Source: Pseudooceanicola nanhaiensis
Lineage (GTDB): Bacteria > Pseudomonadota > Alphaproteobacteria > Rhodobacterales > Rhodobacteraceae
Reading direction: 5' to 3'
Length of the DNA: 64,000 nt
Assembly: GCF_020171315.1 (NCBI RefSeq)
Contig: NZ_JAIUZP010000008.1
Location: 124,001 to 188,000, forward strand
Shown here: in pieces, positions 8,738 to 17,617 of the stretch
Position numbering within the stretch: position 1 is the first letter of the stretch
Layout: every line of letters begins with the position of its first letter
The notes under the pieces: generated by a model
Told to the model about the DNA's origin: nothing
Seen by the model: only the letters and a program-made list of their open reading frames with translations
The model's database searches: none
Position numbers and translations under genes: made by a program

Positions 8738-9913
8738 TCACTCGCACTTATCTGCGGCGGCTTCGGCGAACTTGGTCCACTGACCGTCCTTGATCTCGAT
8801 GACATAGCCGGGAAGCTCGGCGTCATGCCCGGCGAAACAGATGTCATCGCCCACGATGCCGTTGAAATGGACACCTTCCATGGCCGCTGCCAGTTTCGCA
8901 CGCTCTTCCTCGACCATCTCGGGGTCGCCGGTGACGCCGGTGGCCTCCATCAGCTGCTTGAGCAGGTAGACACCGTCATAGGCCTGCGCATCCGTATGGT
9001 GCGCGCCCAGCTTGTGGATGCCCTTCTCTTCCAGCAGGGCCAGCAGCTCTTCGTTGAAGGCGGCGGCCTGCGGGGTGCGGTCCTTCCAGAAGCCCGCGAC
9101 GACGATGGTGCCTTCGCCTTCCGGGCCGAAGAGTTCGGTCACGTTGGGATCAGCGAAGATCTGCGACCCGATCACCCGGCCCTCGTAGCCCTGACGACGC
9201 AGTTCCTTGATGACCTTCGAGGCGGATTCCGGCAGGCCTGCTACGGCGACGATATCGGGGTTCTTCTGCATGATCGTGGCGACCTGCGCCGACATGTCGA
9301 AGGATTTGTACTGCACCGGGATAGGTTCGCCGGTCTCGATGCCTGCTGCCTTGAGCAGCGCGGGATAAAGCTGCGTGCCGGCGGAGTTGGCGACCACTTC
9401 GTCCGAGACATAGACGATCTCGGCGGTCTTGTGCGGGATGTCGGAGGAGGTCAGCGCGCTCAGCAGCCGCGAGAACTGCTTCTGCTCGTCCTCGGTCAGG
9501 CGCCAGCTGTAGGTGCGGCCCTCGGTCAGGCCGGGGGCCGAGGCGGCGGTGGGGATCATCAGCGTCTTGAACCGTTCCGCATCGTTCATCGCCACGCGGG
9601 ATTCGCCCGAGGAGAACGGCCCGAGGATGGCGAGGACGTCGTCATCCTGGATCAGCTTGCGTGCCCCGACCGAGGCCTGCCGCGGGTCCGAACCGCTGTC
9701 GAAGCGGATCAGCTCGATCGGTTTGCCGTTCACGCCACCGGCGGCGTTGATCTCTTCCACCGCGATGTCGAAGGCGGTGATCGCCGTTTCGCCCACGCTC
9801 TTCAGGAAGCCCGATGCGGCGACGATGTTGCCGATCTTGATGGTGTCCTGGGCGTAGGCCGGCAGCGCGACCACGATCGCGGCGGCTGCAAGCAAGTGCG
9901 TGCGAAGTTTCAT
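8738..9913 (-). CDS. Branched-chain amino acid-type ABC transporter substrate-binding protein
   Basis: 391 residues. Signal peptide of about 22 residues (LPAYAQ cleavage), then DTIKIGNIVAASGFLKSVGE and the GGVNGKPIELI segment that mark the Leu/Ile/Val-binding (LivK/AmiC) family, a periplasmic two-lobed receptor. The members include receptors for aromatic acids, amides and amino acids, so the name does not fix the ligand. It lies downstream of the livF-type gene in the same operon, with AAGGAG before the ATG. Its placement next to catabolic genes argues for the island's substrate and not for general amino acid uptake. Confidence 0.88.
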   Translation of the reverse strand: MKLRTHLLAAAAIVVALPAYAQDTIKIGNIVAASGFLKSVGETAITAFDIAVEEINAAGGVNGKPIELIRFDSGSDPRQASVGARKLIQDDDVLAILGPFSSGESRVAMNDAERFKTLMIPTAASAPGLTEGRTYSWRLTEDEQKQFSRLLSALTSSDIPHKTAEIVYVSDEVVANSAGTQLYPALLKAAGIETGEPIPVQYKSFDMSAQVATIMQKNPDIVAVAGLPESASKVIKELRRQGYEGRVIGSQIFADPNVTELFGPEGEGTIVVAGFWKDRTPQAAAFNEELLALLEEKGIHKLGAHHTDAQAYDGVYLLKQLMEATGVTGDPEMVEEERAKLAAAMEGVHFNGIVGDDICFAGHDAELPGYVIEIKDGQWTKFAEAAADKCE

Positions 9914-9988
9914 GTTTTCCGGCTCCTTGTTGGAATTTGTTATCTTTTGTTGATTGTCTTGATGTGTGTTTTTCGTCGGATGATCGGA

Positions 9989-10696
9989 TTACGCTGCGCC
10001 GAGGTAGGCCTCGGCCAGGCTGGGATCCGCGGCCAGTTGCGCCGCAGGCCCCGAAAGCGTCGCGCGGCCCAGTTCCAGCACCACGCCCCGTGCCGCCACG
10101 GAGAGCGCCATATGCGTGTTCTGCTCCACCAGCAGGATCGAGATCCCGCTGCTGTTCAGTTCCTCGATCAGGTCAAAGAGGCGCTGCACGAAGAGCGGCG
10201 AAAGCCCCAGCGAAGGTTCGTCCAGCATGATCAGGCGGGGCCGCGAGACGAGCGCGCGGCCCACCGCCAGCATCTGCTGCTCCCCGCCCGAGAGGACCGA
10301 GGCGCGCATGTCCTTGCGCGAGGCGAGGTTCGGGAAGCGGTCATAGATCCCCTCGAGGTCGCGCTTCACCTCGCCATCGGTGCGCAGGTAGGCCCCCATC
10401 AGCAGGTTCTCCTCGACCGTCATGGAGACGAAGATCTGCCGCCCCTCGGGCACCAGTGCCATGCCGCGCGCCACCCGGGCGGAGGCCGTCATGCCGGTCA
10501 GGTCCTCGCCGTCAAAGAGGATCTGTCCACCCTGCGGCTTGCGTGCCCCCTGAAGCGCGCGCAGCAGCGAGGTCTTGCCCGCGCCGTTGGCACCCAGAAC
10601 GGTGACGATCTCGCCCGCCGCGACGGAGAGCGACACGCCCCGCACCGCCTTGGTCCGGCCGTAGGTGACCTCCAGGTCCTTGACCTCAAGCAACAT
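9989..10696 (-). CDS. ABC transporter ATP-binding protein, LivF type
   Basis: 235 residues from the ATG at 10696 (GAAGGAGGCC upstream). Walker A is GANGAGKTS, the ABC signature LSGGEQQ and Walker B LIMLDEPSLGL. Length and the EGRQIF segment match LivF, the shorter of the two ATPases that power branched-chain-type importers. It overlaps the livG-type gene by 11 bases. Confidence 0.9.
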   Translation of the reverse strand: MLLEVKDLEVTYGRTKAVRGVSLSVAAGEIVTVLGANGAGKTSLLRALQGARKPQGGQILFDGEDLTGMTASARVARGMALVPEGRQIFVSMTVEENLLMGAYLRTDGEVKRDLEGIYDRFPNLASRKDMRASVLSGGEQQMLAVGRALVSRPRLIMLDEPSLGLSPLFVQRLFDLIEELNSSGISILLVEQNTHMALSVAARGVVLELGRATLSGPAAQLAADPSLAEAYLGAA

Positions 10697-11480
10697 TTTC
10701 GGCCTCCTTCGCGCTGTCCTCCGCGTGGCGCGGGCCGAGATAAGCCTCCAGCACCAGCGGGTCCTTCTGCACGTCGGCCGTGCTGCCATCGTAGATTTTC
10801 TGACCGAAGTTCAGCACCACCGCCCGGTCGCAGAGCGACCGTACGAGGCCCATGTCATGCTCCACGACCAGCAGCGTCACGCCGCTGTCGGAAATCCGGT
10901 CGAGGAAGGCCATCAACTCACCGGTCTCGGTCTCGTTGAGGCCCGCGGCGGGTTCGTCCAGCAGCAGCAGACGCGGACGGGCGGCGAGTGCGCGGACCAG
11001 TTCGATCTTCTTGCGGATGCCATAGGGCAGCGTCGAGACGTCCTGCCCCGGCGCGACCTCCACGCCCATCTCGGCCAGCAGGGCCTCGGCCTCGGCCCGG
11101 GCGCGGGAGCGGCCAAAGATCGAGAGCGGCGCCAGCAGACGGCCGGGGCGATCCGGGCGCGCGTGCTGCCCCATCATCACGTTCTCCACCACGGAGAGGT
11201 GCGGCATCAGGCGGATGTTCTGGAACGACCGCGCCATGCCATAGCCGATCCGCTTGCGGCTGGGGACATCGTCGATGACCTCGCCGCCCAGACGGATATG
11301 GCCCGTGTCCTGCCGGTAGACGCCCGAGAGCAGGTTGAAGATCGTCGTCTTCCCTGCCCCGTTCGGCCCGATCAGCGCCAGACGCCCGCCCTCTTCGAGG
11401 TCGAAGCTGACACCGTCGATGACCTTGAGGCCGCCGAAGGAGATCGAGAGGTTCTCAACAGAGAGAAGTGGCCCGGTCAT
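10686..11480 (-). CDS. ABC transporter ATP-binding protein, LivG type
   Basis: 264 residues from the ATG at 11480, which shares one base with the stop of the permease gene before it (TGATG). Walker A is GPNGAGKTT; the signature region reads STLPYGIRKKIELVRAL in place of LSGGQ, which is normal for LivG proteins. Walker B is LLLDEPAAGL. It pairs with the LivF-type ATPase encoded next. Confidence 0.9.
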   Translation of the reverse strand: MTGPLLSVENLSISFGGLKVIDGVSFDLEEGGRLALIGPNGAGKTTIFNLLSGVYRQDTGHIRLGGEVIDDVPSRKRIGYGMARSFQNIRLMPHLSVVENVMMGQHARPDRPGRLLAPLSIFGRSRARAEAEALLAEMGVEVAPGQDVSTLPYGIRKKIELVRALAARPRLLLLDEPAAGLNETETGELMAFLDRISDSGVTLLVVEHDMGLVRSLCDRAVVLNFGQKIYDGSTADVQKDPLVLEAYLGPRHAEDSAKEAENVA

Positions 11481-12397
11481 CACAGCGCCTCCGACTTGGT
11501 GCTGCGGAACGGGTGGCTGATGCGTTCGACCATGGTCCGGGTGATCAGCCCCTCGGAGCGGAAGACCATCATCAGTACCGTCACCACGCCAAGCGCCACG
11601 AAGCGCCAGCTTTCATCCGGGGGCGACATGGAGCCGTCGGCCCCGAAAAGCCCGTAGAGGCTGGATTTCAGCGCGGGCAGCGTGTTGCGCAGCAGTTCGG
11701 GCAACAGCGTGAAGAAGGCCGCCCCCGCCAGCGGGCCCCAGGCCGTCTGCGCGCCGCCCAAAAGGACGTAGAGCAGCACGTAGATCGAGAGCGAAGCGTT
11801 GAAGGTCTGCACCTCGACGTAGGTGTAGGCATGGGCATAGAGCCCGCCCGCGAAACCTGCGAGCGCCGCGCCGAGGGCGAAGAGCGCCACGCGCACCAGC
11901 CGCACGTCCACGCCCAGCAGGTCGCAGACCACGTCGTCGTCATGCACCGCGCGCACCGCCAGCCCCAGCCGGGTGGACATGAGGTAGAAGCAGAAGAGCG
12001 CCACGCCGACCGCCGCGATCGCGGGCACGTGCCAGTCGATATATTCGGGAACCGGCAGGCCCATGGCCCCGCCGAGCGCATCGGAGTTGATGATGACCCC
12101 CGCCACGACCTCCGCGAAGGCAAAGGTGCCGAGGACGAGGTAGACGCCTTTCAGCCGCAGGATCGGGAAGGCAAAGGCAAAGCCGATGCCGCCCGCCACC
12201 ACGGCCGAGGCCCCGAGGGTGGCCCAGATCGGCCAGCCCTGTTCGGCACAGAGCCAGGCCGCGGCATAGGCGCCAAGCGCCTGAAAGCCCGCCCCGCCGA
12301 GGTTTAGCTGGCCCGTGGCCACGGCAAGGTAGATGCCATAGGCAAAGACCACGTTGATCGACAGCAGGGTGATGATCCCGCTCCAATAGCCGCTCAT
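11480..12397 (-). CDS. ABC transporter permease, LivM type
   Basis: 305 residues, about nine hydrophobic segments, starting at the ATG at 12397 that overlaps the preceding stop as TGATG. The AVATGQLNLGGAGFQALGAY stretch near the N-terminus and the EAA-like GALAGFAGGLYAH region are LivM features. It forms the inner-membrane channel with the LivH-type permease. Confidence 0.88.
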   Translation of the reverse strand: MSGYWSGIITLLSINVVFAYGIYLAVATGQLNLGGAGFQALGAYAAAWLCAEQGWPIWATLGASAVVAGGIGFAFAFPILRLKGVYLVLGTFAFAEVVAGVIINSDALGGAMGLPVPEYIDWHVPAIAAVGVALFCFYLMSTRLGLAVRAVHDDDVVCDLLGVDVRLVRVALFALGAALAGFAGGLYAHAYTYVEVQTFNASLSIYVLLYVLLGGAQTAWGPLAGAAFFTLLPELLRNTLPALKSSLYGLFGADGSMSPPDESWRFVALGVVTVLMMVFRSEGLITRTMVERISHPFRSTKSEAL

Positions 12398-13314
12398 CAC
12401 AGTTTCCCCTTGCCGATGGCGTTATGTCCGAAAAGCCCCTGCGGGCGGATCAGCAGCGTGATCAGCAGCGCGCCCCAGACGGCGGCCTGCACGGTGTCCG
12501 CGCCGAAGAAGTGAATGGTGAGCATCTCGATCAAGCCGACGATGACGCCGCCCGCGACCGCGCCCCAGAGCGAGCCCAGCCCGCCGACGACCATGCCCGC
12601 GATGGCCTTGGAGCCGATGTCCTCGCCCATCTGCGGGCTGACCTCGCCGTAGTTCACGGCAAAGAGCGCCCCTGCGAGGCCACAGAGCATCCCGGTCAGC
12701 ATGAAGACGATGGGCACGATGCGGTTGGGTTCGACCCCCAGCAGCGCCGCCGCGTCGGGGTTTTCCGCGATGGCGCGCAGGCCGCGCCCCGTGCGGGTGG
12801 CGTTGATCACCCAGACCAGGCCGAGGATCAGCCCGATCACGAGGACGAAGCTGACCAGCTGCGGCACGCGGATGAAGATACCGCCGATATTGGCGGTCAG
12901 ATCCGCGCCCGGCCCCGGGAAGCGCTGCGCGTCAGAGCCGTAGGAGATCCGCACGAGGTTTTCGAGGATCAGCAGGAAGCCCAGAGAAGAGACCAGCGGG
13001 ATCGCATGTTCCGTGGAATCGCCGTGTTTCATCTTCATGTAGCGGAAGGTGAACCGCTCCACGATGAGCGAGCAGGCCACCGCCACGGCGATGCCCGCGG
13101 CAAGGGCCAGCGGCCAGGGCAGCGGACCGCCAAGGCCGAAGGGCAGCCCGAAGAAGGCCAGCCCCCAGCCCACCATGCCCGCGACCATGAAGAGCGTCGG
13201 AATGGTGAAGTTCAGGAAGTTGAGGATGCTGATGGTCAGCGTGAAGGCCACGGCCACGGTCACATAGACCGAGCCGAGCATCAGGCCGTTCACGATCTGC
13301 TGGATCAGAAGCAT
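12397..13314 (-). CDS. ABC transporter permease, LivH type; first gene of the transport operon
   Basis: 305 residues from the ATG at 13314, chosen because LLIQQIVNGLMLGSVY is the conserved LivH N-terminus; the open frame continues upstream to 13581 but that part is unlike any permease. No strong ribosome-binding site is visible (GGCGGGGC only). Downstream order is livH-, livM-, livG-, livF-type, binding protein, then the TRAP genes, all on one strand with short gaps, suggesting one transcript of about 7.6 kb. Confidence 0.87.
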   Translation of the reverse strand: MLLIQQIVNGLMLGSVYVTVAVAFTLTISILNFLNFTIPTLFMVAGMVGWGLAFFGLPFGLGGPLPWPLALAAGIAVAVACSLIVERFTFRYMKMKHGDSTEHAIPLVSSLGFLLILENLVRISYGSDAQRFPGPGADLTANIGGIFIRVPQLVSFVLVIGLILGLVWVINATRTGRGLRAIAENPDAAALLGVEPNRIVPIVFMLTGMLCGLAGALFAVNYGEVSPQMGEDIGSKAIAGMVVGGLGSLWGAVAGGVIVGLIEMLTIHFFGADTVQAAVWGALLITLLIRPQGLFGHNAIGKGKL

Positions 13315-13711
13315 CCGCGATGCCCCGCCGAGGGATGAAAAACGGTATACATTCGGAGGGGCCCTTTCATCTTTGACTGGACAAATCGGAACAACAAATT
13401 TCGGCACCGGTCCAGCCAAACTGAGCGCGCGCAGCCGCGTCAGACGAAAAAGAGCACCTTCGATGCACAATAATTCACCGGAAACGGCCCCAGATATCGT
13501 CTTGTGGACGCAAAATCCCTCAATTTGACGGTTTTCAGGCCGAGCCAGCCGATCTCGCCCTCGGCCTGGCCAAACCGCCAAAAAGCAGGCGTTGGCGCGG
13601 TATCCGCAGACAACATCGCTGTTCCGAATTGATTTGTCCTTACATTATGTGCACAAAGTCTGACACCAAATCACTCCCAGGACCCGTTGCCGCGCAAGGA
13701 CTCGAATCACG
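13315..13711. promoter_or_regulatory. Divergent promoter region of the catabolic island
   Basis: 397 bases between the transport operon (-) and the flavin hydroxylase gene (+), relatively AT-rich near both ends. It contains a perfect 8-base palindrome TGTGCACA at 13648-13655 and GGTATACAT at 13344-13352, which resembles half of a GntR-type (FCD) operator. Either GntR-type regulator of the island could act here. No open frame in it looks coding. Confidence 0.5.
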
Positions 13712-14935
13712 ATGACACAGACCGAAAAGACCGTTCCTCAAAGGGTTATCGTGGTGGGCGCCGGCCCCGTGGGCCTCGTGGCGGCCGCCTCCCTGGCCCG
13801 CGAAGGCATCCCGGTGACGATTCTCGAAAAGAGCCGTGACCTGCCCAAGGACCTGCGCGCCTCGACCTTCCATTCGCCGACGATGGACATGCTGGAGCCC
13901 TTCGGCGTGATGCCCGGGCTGATCGAAAAGGGCCTCGTCTGCCAGCACTGGCAGTTTCGCGACCGCGAGGAAGGCGTCATCGCCACCTACGACCTCGGCC
14001 TGCTGGAGGGCGCCACGAACTATCCCTACCGGCTCCAGTGCGAGCAGTGGAAGTTGACGGAAGCCTTGAGGGATATCCTCGAAGCCTCTGATTCCACGGA
14101 ACTTCTCTATAACCTCCGTGCCACCGGCGTGACGCAGGACGACGACGGCGTGACGCTGACGGTCCAGCACGACGATGGTTCGGTCGAAGAGATGAAGGCC
14201 GCCTATGTCATCGCCTGCGACGGGGCGCATTCGGCGCTGCGCAAGGCGCTCGACGTGCCCTTCGAAGGCATGACCATCCCCGAGATCTTCCTCTCCATGT
14301 CGACCACCTTCGACTTCGGCGCGGCGATCCCCGACCTGACCCCGATCGCCTATCTGACCGATCCGCAGGAATGGGCGGTGCTGCTGCGCACGCCCTCGCT
14401 CTGGCGGGTGCTGCTGCCGACCGATCCCAACATGTCGGAAGAGCAGATCAAGGACCCGGCCCTGATGGAGAAGCGGCTGCAGGCGCTTTGCCCCAAGGAG
14501 GGCCCCTACGACGTGGTCCATGCCACGGCCTACCGGGTGCACCAGCGGGTCGCGAAGAGCTATGTCGCGGGCCGCGTCTTCCTTGCGGGCGACAGCGCGC
14601 ACCTGAACAATCCGCTTGGCGGGATGGGCATGAACGGCGGCGTCCACGATGCGGTGAACCTCGTCGGGAAGCTGGCCAAGATCTGGCGCGGTGAGTCCGG
14701 GCTGGAGCTGATGCAGCTCTATGACGCGCAGCGCCGCAAGGCCTGTATCGACACGGTGCAGAGCCAGTCGATCCGCAACCGCCGCATGATGGCCGAGACC
14801 GATCCCGAGGCCCGCAAGGCCTATCACGCGGAACTGCGCGAGGTGGTCGCCGACCCCGAGAAACACCGCGCCTTCGTGATGCGCTCCTCCATGATCCAGT
14901 CGCTGCGCGACGTGGAGGCGCTGGAAGAGGCCTGA
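13712..14935 (+). CDS. FAD-dependent aromatic-type monooxygenase (PHBH fold)
   Basis: 407 residues. The FAD-binding GAGPVG motif is at residues 16-21, the middle DG motif reads VIACDGAHS, and the second FAD motif is FLAGDSAHLNNPLGGMGMN. This is the group A flavoprotein hydroxylase fold of p-hydroxybenzoate, phenol and 3-hydroxyphenylpropionate hydroxylases, which use NAD(P)H and O2 on an activated ring. A few relatives also open the ring, such as 2-methyl-3-hydroxypyridine-5-carboxylate oxygenase. No ring-cleavage dioxygenase gene lies in this island, which makes that possibility worth noting. It is the first gene of the plus-strand arm, divergent from the transporter operon, and is followed by a maleate isomerase-like gene. 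Confidence 0.85.
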   Translation: MTQTEKTVPQRVIVVGAGPVGLVAAASLAREGIPVTILEKSRDLPKDLRASTFHSPTMDMLEPFGVMPGLIEKGLVCQHWQFRDREEGVIATYDLGLLEGATNYPYRLQCEQWKLTEALRDILEASDSTELLYNLRATGVTQDDDGVTLTVQHDDGSVEEMKAAYVIACDGAHSALRKALDVPFEGMTIPEIFLSMSTTFDFGAAIPDLTPIAYLTDPQEWAVLLRTPSLWRVLLPTDPNMSEEQIKDPALMEKRLQALCPKEGPYDVVHATAYRVHQRVAKSYVAGRVFLAGDSAHLNNPLGGMGMNGGVHDAVNLVGKLAKIWRGESGLELMQLYDAQRRKACIDTVQSQSIRNRRMMAETDPEARKAYHAELREVVADPEKHRAFVMRSSMIQSLRDVEALEEA

Positions 14936-15025
14936 GACAAAAGGGCTGAGGCCCAGAGACACGCCCGGCAAACGGGCGCCGACATCGGGCCGCTGGCCCG
15001 TGCATCATCCAACAGAGGAAAGACA

Positions 15026-15772
15026 ATGACCGACAGCCTTGGCTACCGCATGAAATTCGGCGTCATCGCGCCCTCCACCAATACCTCGGTGCAGCCGGAA
15101 TTCGACGACATGCGCCCGGTGGGGGTGACCAACCACTTCTCGCGCATCATCATCCCCGATGAGCCCGTGCACAGCGACGAGGATTTCAACAACCTCGTCA
15201 TGGGCATCCGCGCGGCCACGATGGACGCCATCGACGCGGTCAAGACCTGCTCGCCCGGTGCAATGATCATGGGCATGTCGGCCGAGACCTTCTGGGACGG
15301 CAAGGAACGCGCCGACAAGCTGCAGGCCGAGATCATGGAACGCGCGGGCATGCCCGTGGCCATGGGCTCCGACGCGTGCATGAACGCGCTGAAATGCTTC
15401 GGCGACATCAAGAAGATCGCCGTCATCACCCCCTACATGCCCATCGGCGACGCACAGGTGGAACGCTACTTCACCGATTGCGGCTTCGAGGTGGTGCAGG
15501 TGAAGGGGCTGAAATGCCAGTCCCCCATGCTGATCGCCCATGAGACCGAGAAGACCCTGCGTGACGCGCTGATCGAGGTGAACGACCCCTCGGTCGAGGC
15601 GATCATCCAGGCCGGGACCAACCTCGCCATGGCGCGCGTCGGCGGCATCGCGGAGTTCTGGATGGACAAGCCGGTGATCGCGATCAACACCGCGACCTAC
15701 TGGCACGCGCTGCGCATGAACGGGATCCAGGACAAGGTGCAGGGCTTCGGCTCGCTCCTGTCGCATTACTGA
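15026..15772 (+). CDS. Maleate isomerase/arylmalonate decarboxylase-family protein lacking both catalytic cysteines
   Basis: 248 residues with the family start FGVIAPSTNTSVQPEF. In Asp/Glu racemase-superfamily maleate isomerases, one catalytic Cys lies in a (A)CTSGS motif and the second in a (S)CTNL-type motif. Here the first region reads MIMGMSAETFW (about residues 80-90) and the second QAGTNL (about 195-200), so both cysteines are absent. The protein has other Cys residues (75, 118, 124, 152, 164), none at those places. It therefore probably catalyses a different reaction from classical maleate isomerase. It follows the flavin hydroxylase gene by 90 bases and is closed by a terminator. Confidence 0.8.
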   Translation: MTDSLGYRMKFGVIAPSTNTSVQPEFDDMRPVGVTNHFSRIIIPDEPVHSDEDFNNLVMGIRAATMDAIDAVKTCSPGAMIMGMSAETFWDGKERADKLQAEIMERAGMPVAMGSDACMNALKCFGDIKKIAVITPYMPIGDAQVERYFTDCGFEVVQVKGLKCQSPMLIAHETEKTLRDALIEVNDPSVEAIIQAGTNLAMARVGGIAEFWMDKPVIAINTATYWHALRMNGIQDKVQGFGSLLSHY

Positions 15773-15779
15773 CGTGACT

Positions 15780-15815
15780 GGCCGGGCGCGGCCCCTTCCC
15801 GCCCGGCCCCTTTTT
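15780..15815 (+). terminator. Rho-independent terminator
   Basis: GGCCGGGC (15780-15787) pairs with GCCCGGCC (15801-15808), followed by CCTTTTT. It starts eight bases after the maleate isomerase-like stop codon and would end a two-gene transcript beginning at the flavin hydroxylase. Confidence 0.75.
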
Positions 15816-15883
15816 CTGCCCCGGCCCTCTCACCCTCTCCGGTGCGCGCCCCCTGCCGCCCCGGCCCCCAAGGACACCGCCCG

Positions 15884-16795
15884 ATGCACTACGATTTCGT
15901 CCCGCTCCCCGATCGCAAGCCGCTGAAATGGCCCAATGGCAAGAAGCTGGCGGTCATCCTGACCACCAACCTCGAATACTGGGATCAGGAACGGGACGAT
16001 CCGGCGCCCTATTACCCGGGCGGCCCCGGCATCGTGGGCGGCACCCTGCCCGGCGATGTCTATGACAACCCGAACTGGACGTGGCGGGAATACGGCCAGC
16101 GGGTCGGCGTCTGGCGGATGTTCGATCTCTTCAAGGCCGAGGGCGTGCCGACCTCCTGCACCATGAACGCCAAGATGGGGATCGAGCGCCGCAAGGTCGT
16201 GGAGGCCGCGCTTGCCAATGGCTACGAGGTGATCCCGCACAACTACGTGCAATCCGACCTGCTGACCGACTTCGCCAAGGACAAGGAGAAGGAGCGCGCC
16301 GTCATCCGCGAGACCCTGAAGGTCTACGAGGAGGTCTGCGGCAAACCGGCCAAGGGCTGGCTCTCCTCCTCGTTGCGCTCGACGCTGAACACCGCCGACA
16401 TCCTCGCCGAGGAAGGGCTGCTCTTCTTCACCGATCTGCTGAACGACGATCAGCCCTACATGGTCCAGACCGAGTGCGGCCAACCTCTGGTCTCGATCTC
16501 CTATACGTCCGAGGTGAACGACTTCACCGTCTTCATGCGGCAGGGCATGGACGTCGAGGGCGCGGCCCGGGTCTTCATCGAACAGTTCAACTGGCTGCGC
16601 GAGGAGGCCGAGGCCAGCGGCTCGGGCCGGTTCATGAACATCGGCCTGCATCCCCATGTCATCGGCCAGCCGTTCCGCATCCGGGCGATCCGGGAATTCA
16701 TCCGCCACGCCAAGCAATTCGACGACATCTGGTTCGCCACGCGCGAAGAGCTTGCATCCTGGTACGTCGAGAACCACGCTTCGCATATCGGCTGA
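15884..16795 (+). CDS. Polysaccharide deacetylase-family (PuuE-like) hydrolase
   Basis: 303 residues from the ATG at 15884 (AAGGA about 12 bases upstream). The fold is that of NodB/PuuE carbohydrate esterases: an early strand AVILTTNLEYWD replaces the TFDDG of chitin deacetylases, a metal-site-like PHNYVQSD follows, and the late LHPHVIGQPFRI motif is characteristic of the PuuE-type branch. PuuE is a cofactor-independent allantoinase, and relatives hydrolyse small amides. No signal peptide is present, so a cytoplasmic small-molecule substrate is likelier than a polysaccharide. It precedes a GntR regulator by 18 bases, probably in one operon. Confidence 0.8.
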   Translation: MHYDFVPLPDRKPLKWPNGKKLAVILTTNLEYWDQERDDPAPYYPGGPGIVGGTLPGDVYDNPNWTWREYGQRVGVWRMFDLFKAEGVPTSCTMNAKMGIERRKVVEAALANGYEVIPHNYVQSDLLTDFAKDKEKERAVIRETLKVYEEVCGKPAKGWLSSSLRSTLNTADILAEEGLLFFTDLLNDDQPYMVQTECGQPLVSISYTSEVNDFTVFMRQGMDVEGAARVFIEQFNWLREEAEASGSGRFMNIGLHPHVIGQPFRIRAIREFIRHAKQFDDIWFATREELASWYVENHASHIG

Positions 16796-16813
16796 AGAGG
16801 AACGGAGTCCGCA

Positions 16814-17569
16814 ATGCCCGACCAAGGCCCCCTGATCCCCGGCTTCCCGTCCGAGGGCGCGCTCGACGAGCTGTCCGACATGAAACCGGCGGACCGCGCC
16901 TACCACGTGATCCGCGCGGCGATCCTGTCCGGCGAACTGGCCCCCGGGTCCCATCTTGCGGAAAGCCAGCTGGCGACCATGTGCAATTCCTCGCGCACCC
17001 CCGTGCGCGAGGCCCTGCAACGGCTGACGGCAGAGGGGCTGGCGCTCTCCGAGGGCCGCAGCCGGTTCGTAGCGAATTTCACCTACCACGAGGTTTCCAT
17101 CGTCTTTGACCTGCGCGCCCGGATCGAGGCCTACGTCGCCCAGATCGCCGCCCGTCACATCACCCCGCGCGAACTCGACATGATGGAGCAGCTGGTGGAG
17201 GAGATGGACCGCCTCGACCGGGGCGAGATCGAGGCCTTCCACAACCTCAACGGCGAGTTTCACGATTGCATCCTGCGGGCCGCGCGGTCGGAACAGCTTC
17301 GCTCGGTCACGCGGCAGGTCTTTGCCCTGCCCCTGACCGTGATCAAGCAGTCCTTCTGCAACCAGCCGATCGACATCGTCCGCTCCAACGCGCAGCACAA
17401 GGATATCCTCGGCGCGCTGCGGGCGCGGGACGAGGGCTGGGCCTCCTCGGCGATGCTGGTGCATCTGCTCTCGACCAAGCCCGCGCCGCCGGAAGACGCC
17501 GCGAACCCGGGCCTCGCTGGCCTGCTGCCGCCGGGGCTGAGCACTTCCTTCCCGCCGCGCACCTCCTGA
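16814..17569 (+). CDS. GntR-family transcriptional regulator, FCD type
   Basis: 251 residues. An N-terminal winged helix (RAAILSGELAPGSHLAESQLA, then RTPVREALQRLTAEGL) is followed by an all-helical FCD ligand-binding domain with metal-site-type His residues (FHNLNGEFHD). FCD regulators usually repress catabolic genes and respond to organic acids such as lactate, glycolate or aromatic acids. It lies between the deacetylase and metallohydrolase genes on the same strand. The divergent promoters at 13315-13711 are plausible targets. Confidence 0.88.
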   Translation: MPDQGPLIPGFPSEGALDELSDMKPADRAYHVIRAAILSGELAPGSHLAESQLATMCNSSRTPVREALQRLTAEGLALSEGRSRFVANFTYHEVSIVFDLRARIEAYVAQIAARHITPRELDMMEQLVEEMDRLDRGEIEAFHNLNGEFHDCILRAARSEQLRSVTRQVFALPLTVIKQSFCNQPIDIVRSNAQHKDILGALRARDEGWASSAMLVHLLSTKPAPPEDAANPGLAGLLPPGLSTSFPPRTS

Positions 17570-17617
17570 TCCCGCAAGGCCCGCGCCACGCCCTGCCGCC
17601 CCACCGGAGTTTCCGCA

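Noticed and set aside
8690..10939. 749-residue plus-strand open frame opposite the ABC transporter genes
   Set aside because: Same codon-shadow effect; it covers three real minus-strand genes and shows no domain.
13344..13352. GGTATACAT as a definite FCD-type GntR operator
   Set aside because: Only one half fits the usual dyad; kept as a remark in the promoter region entry.
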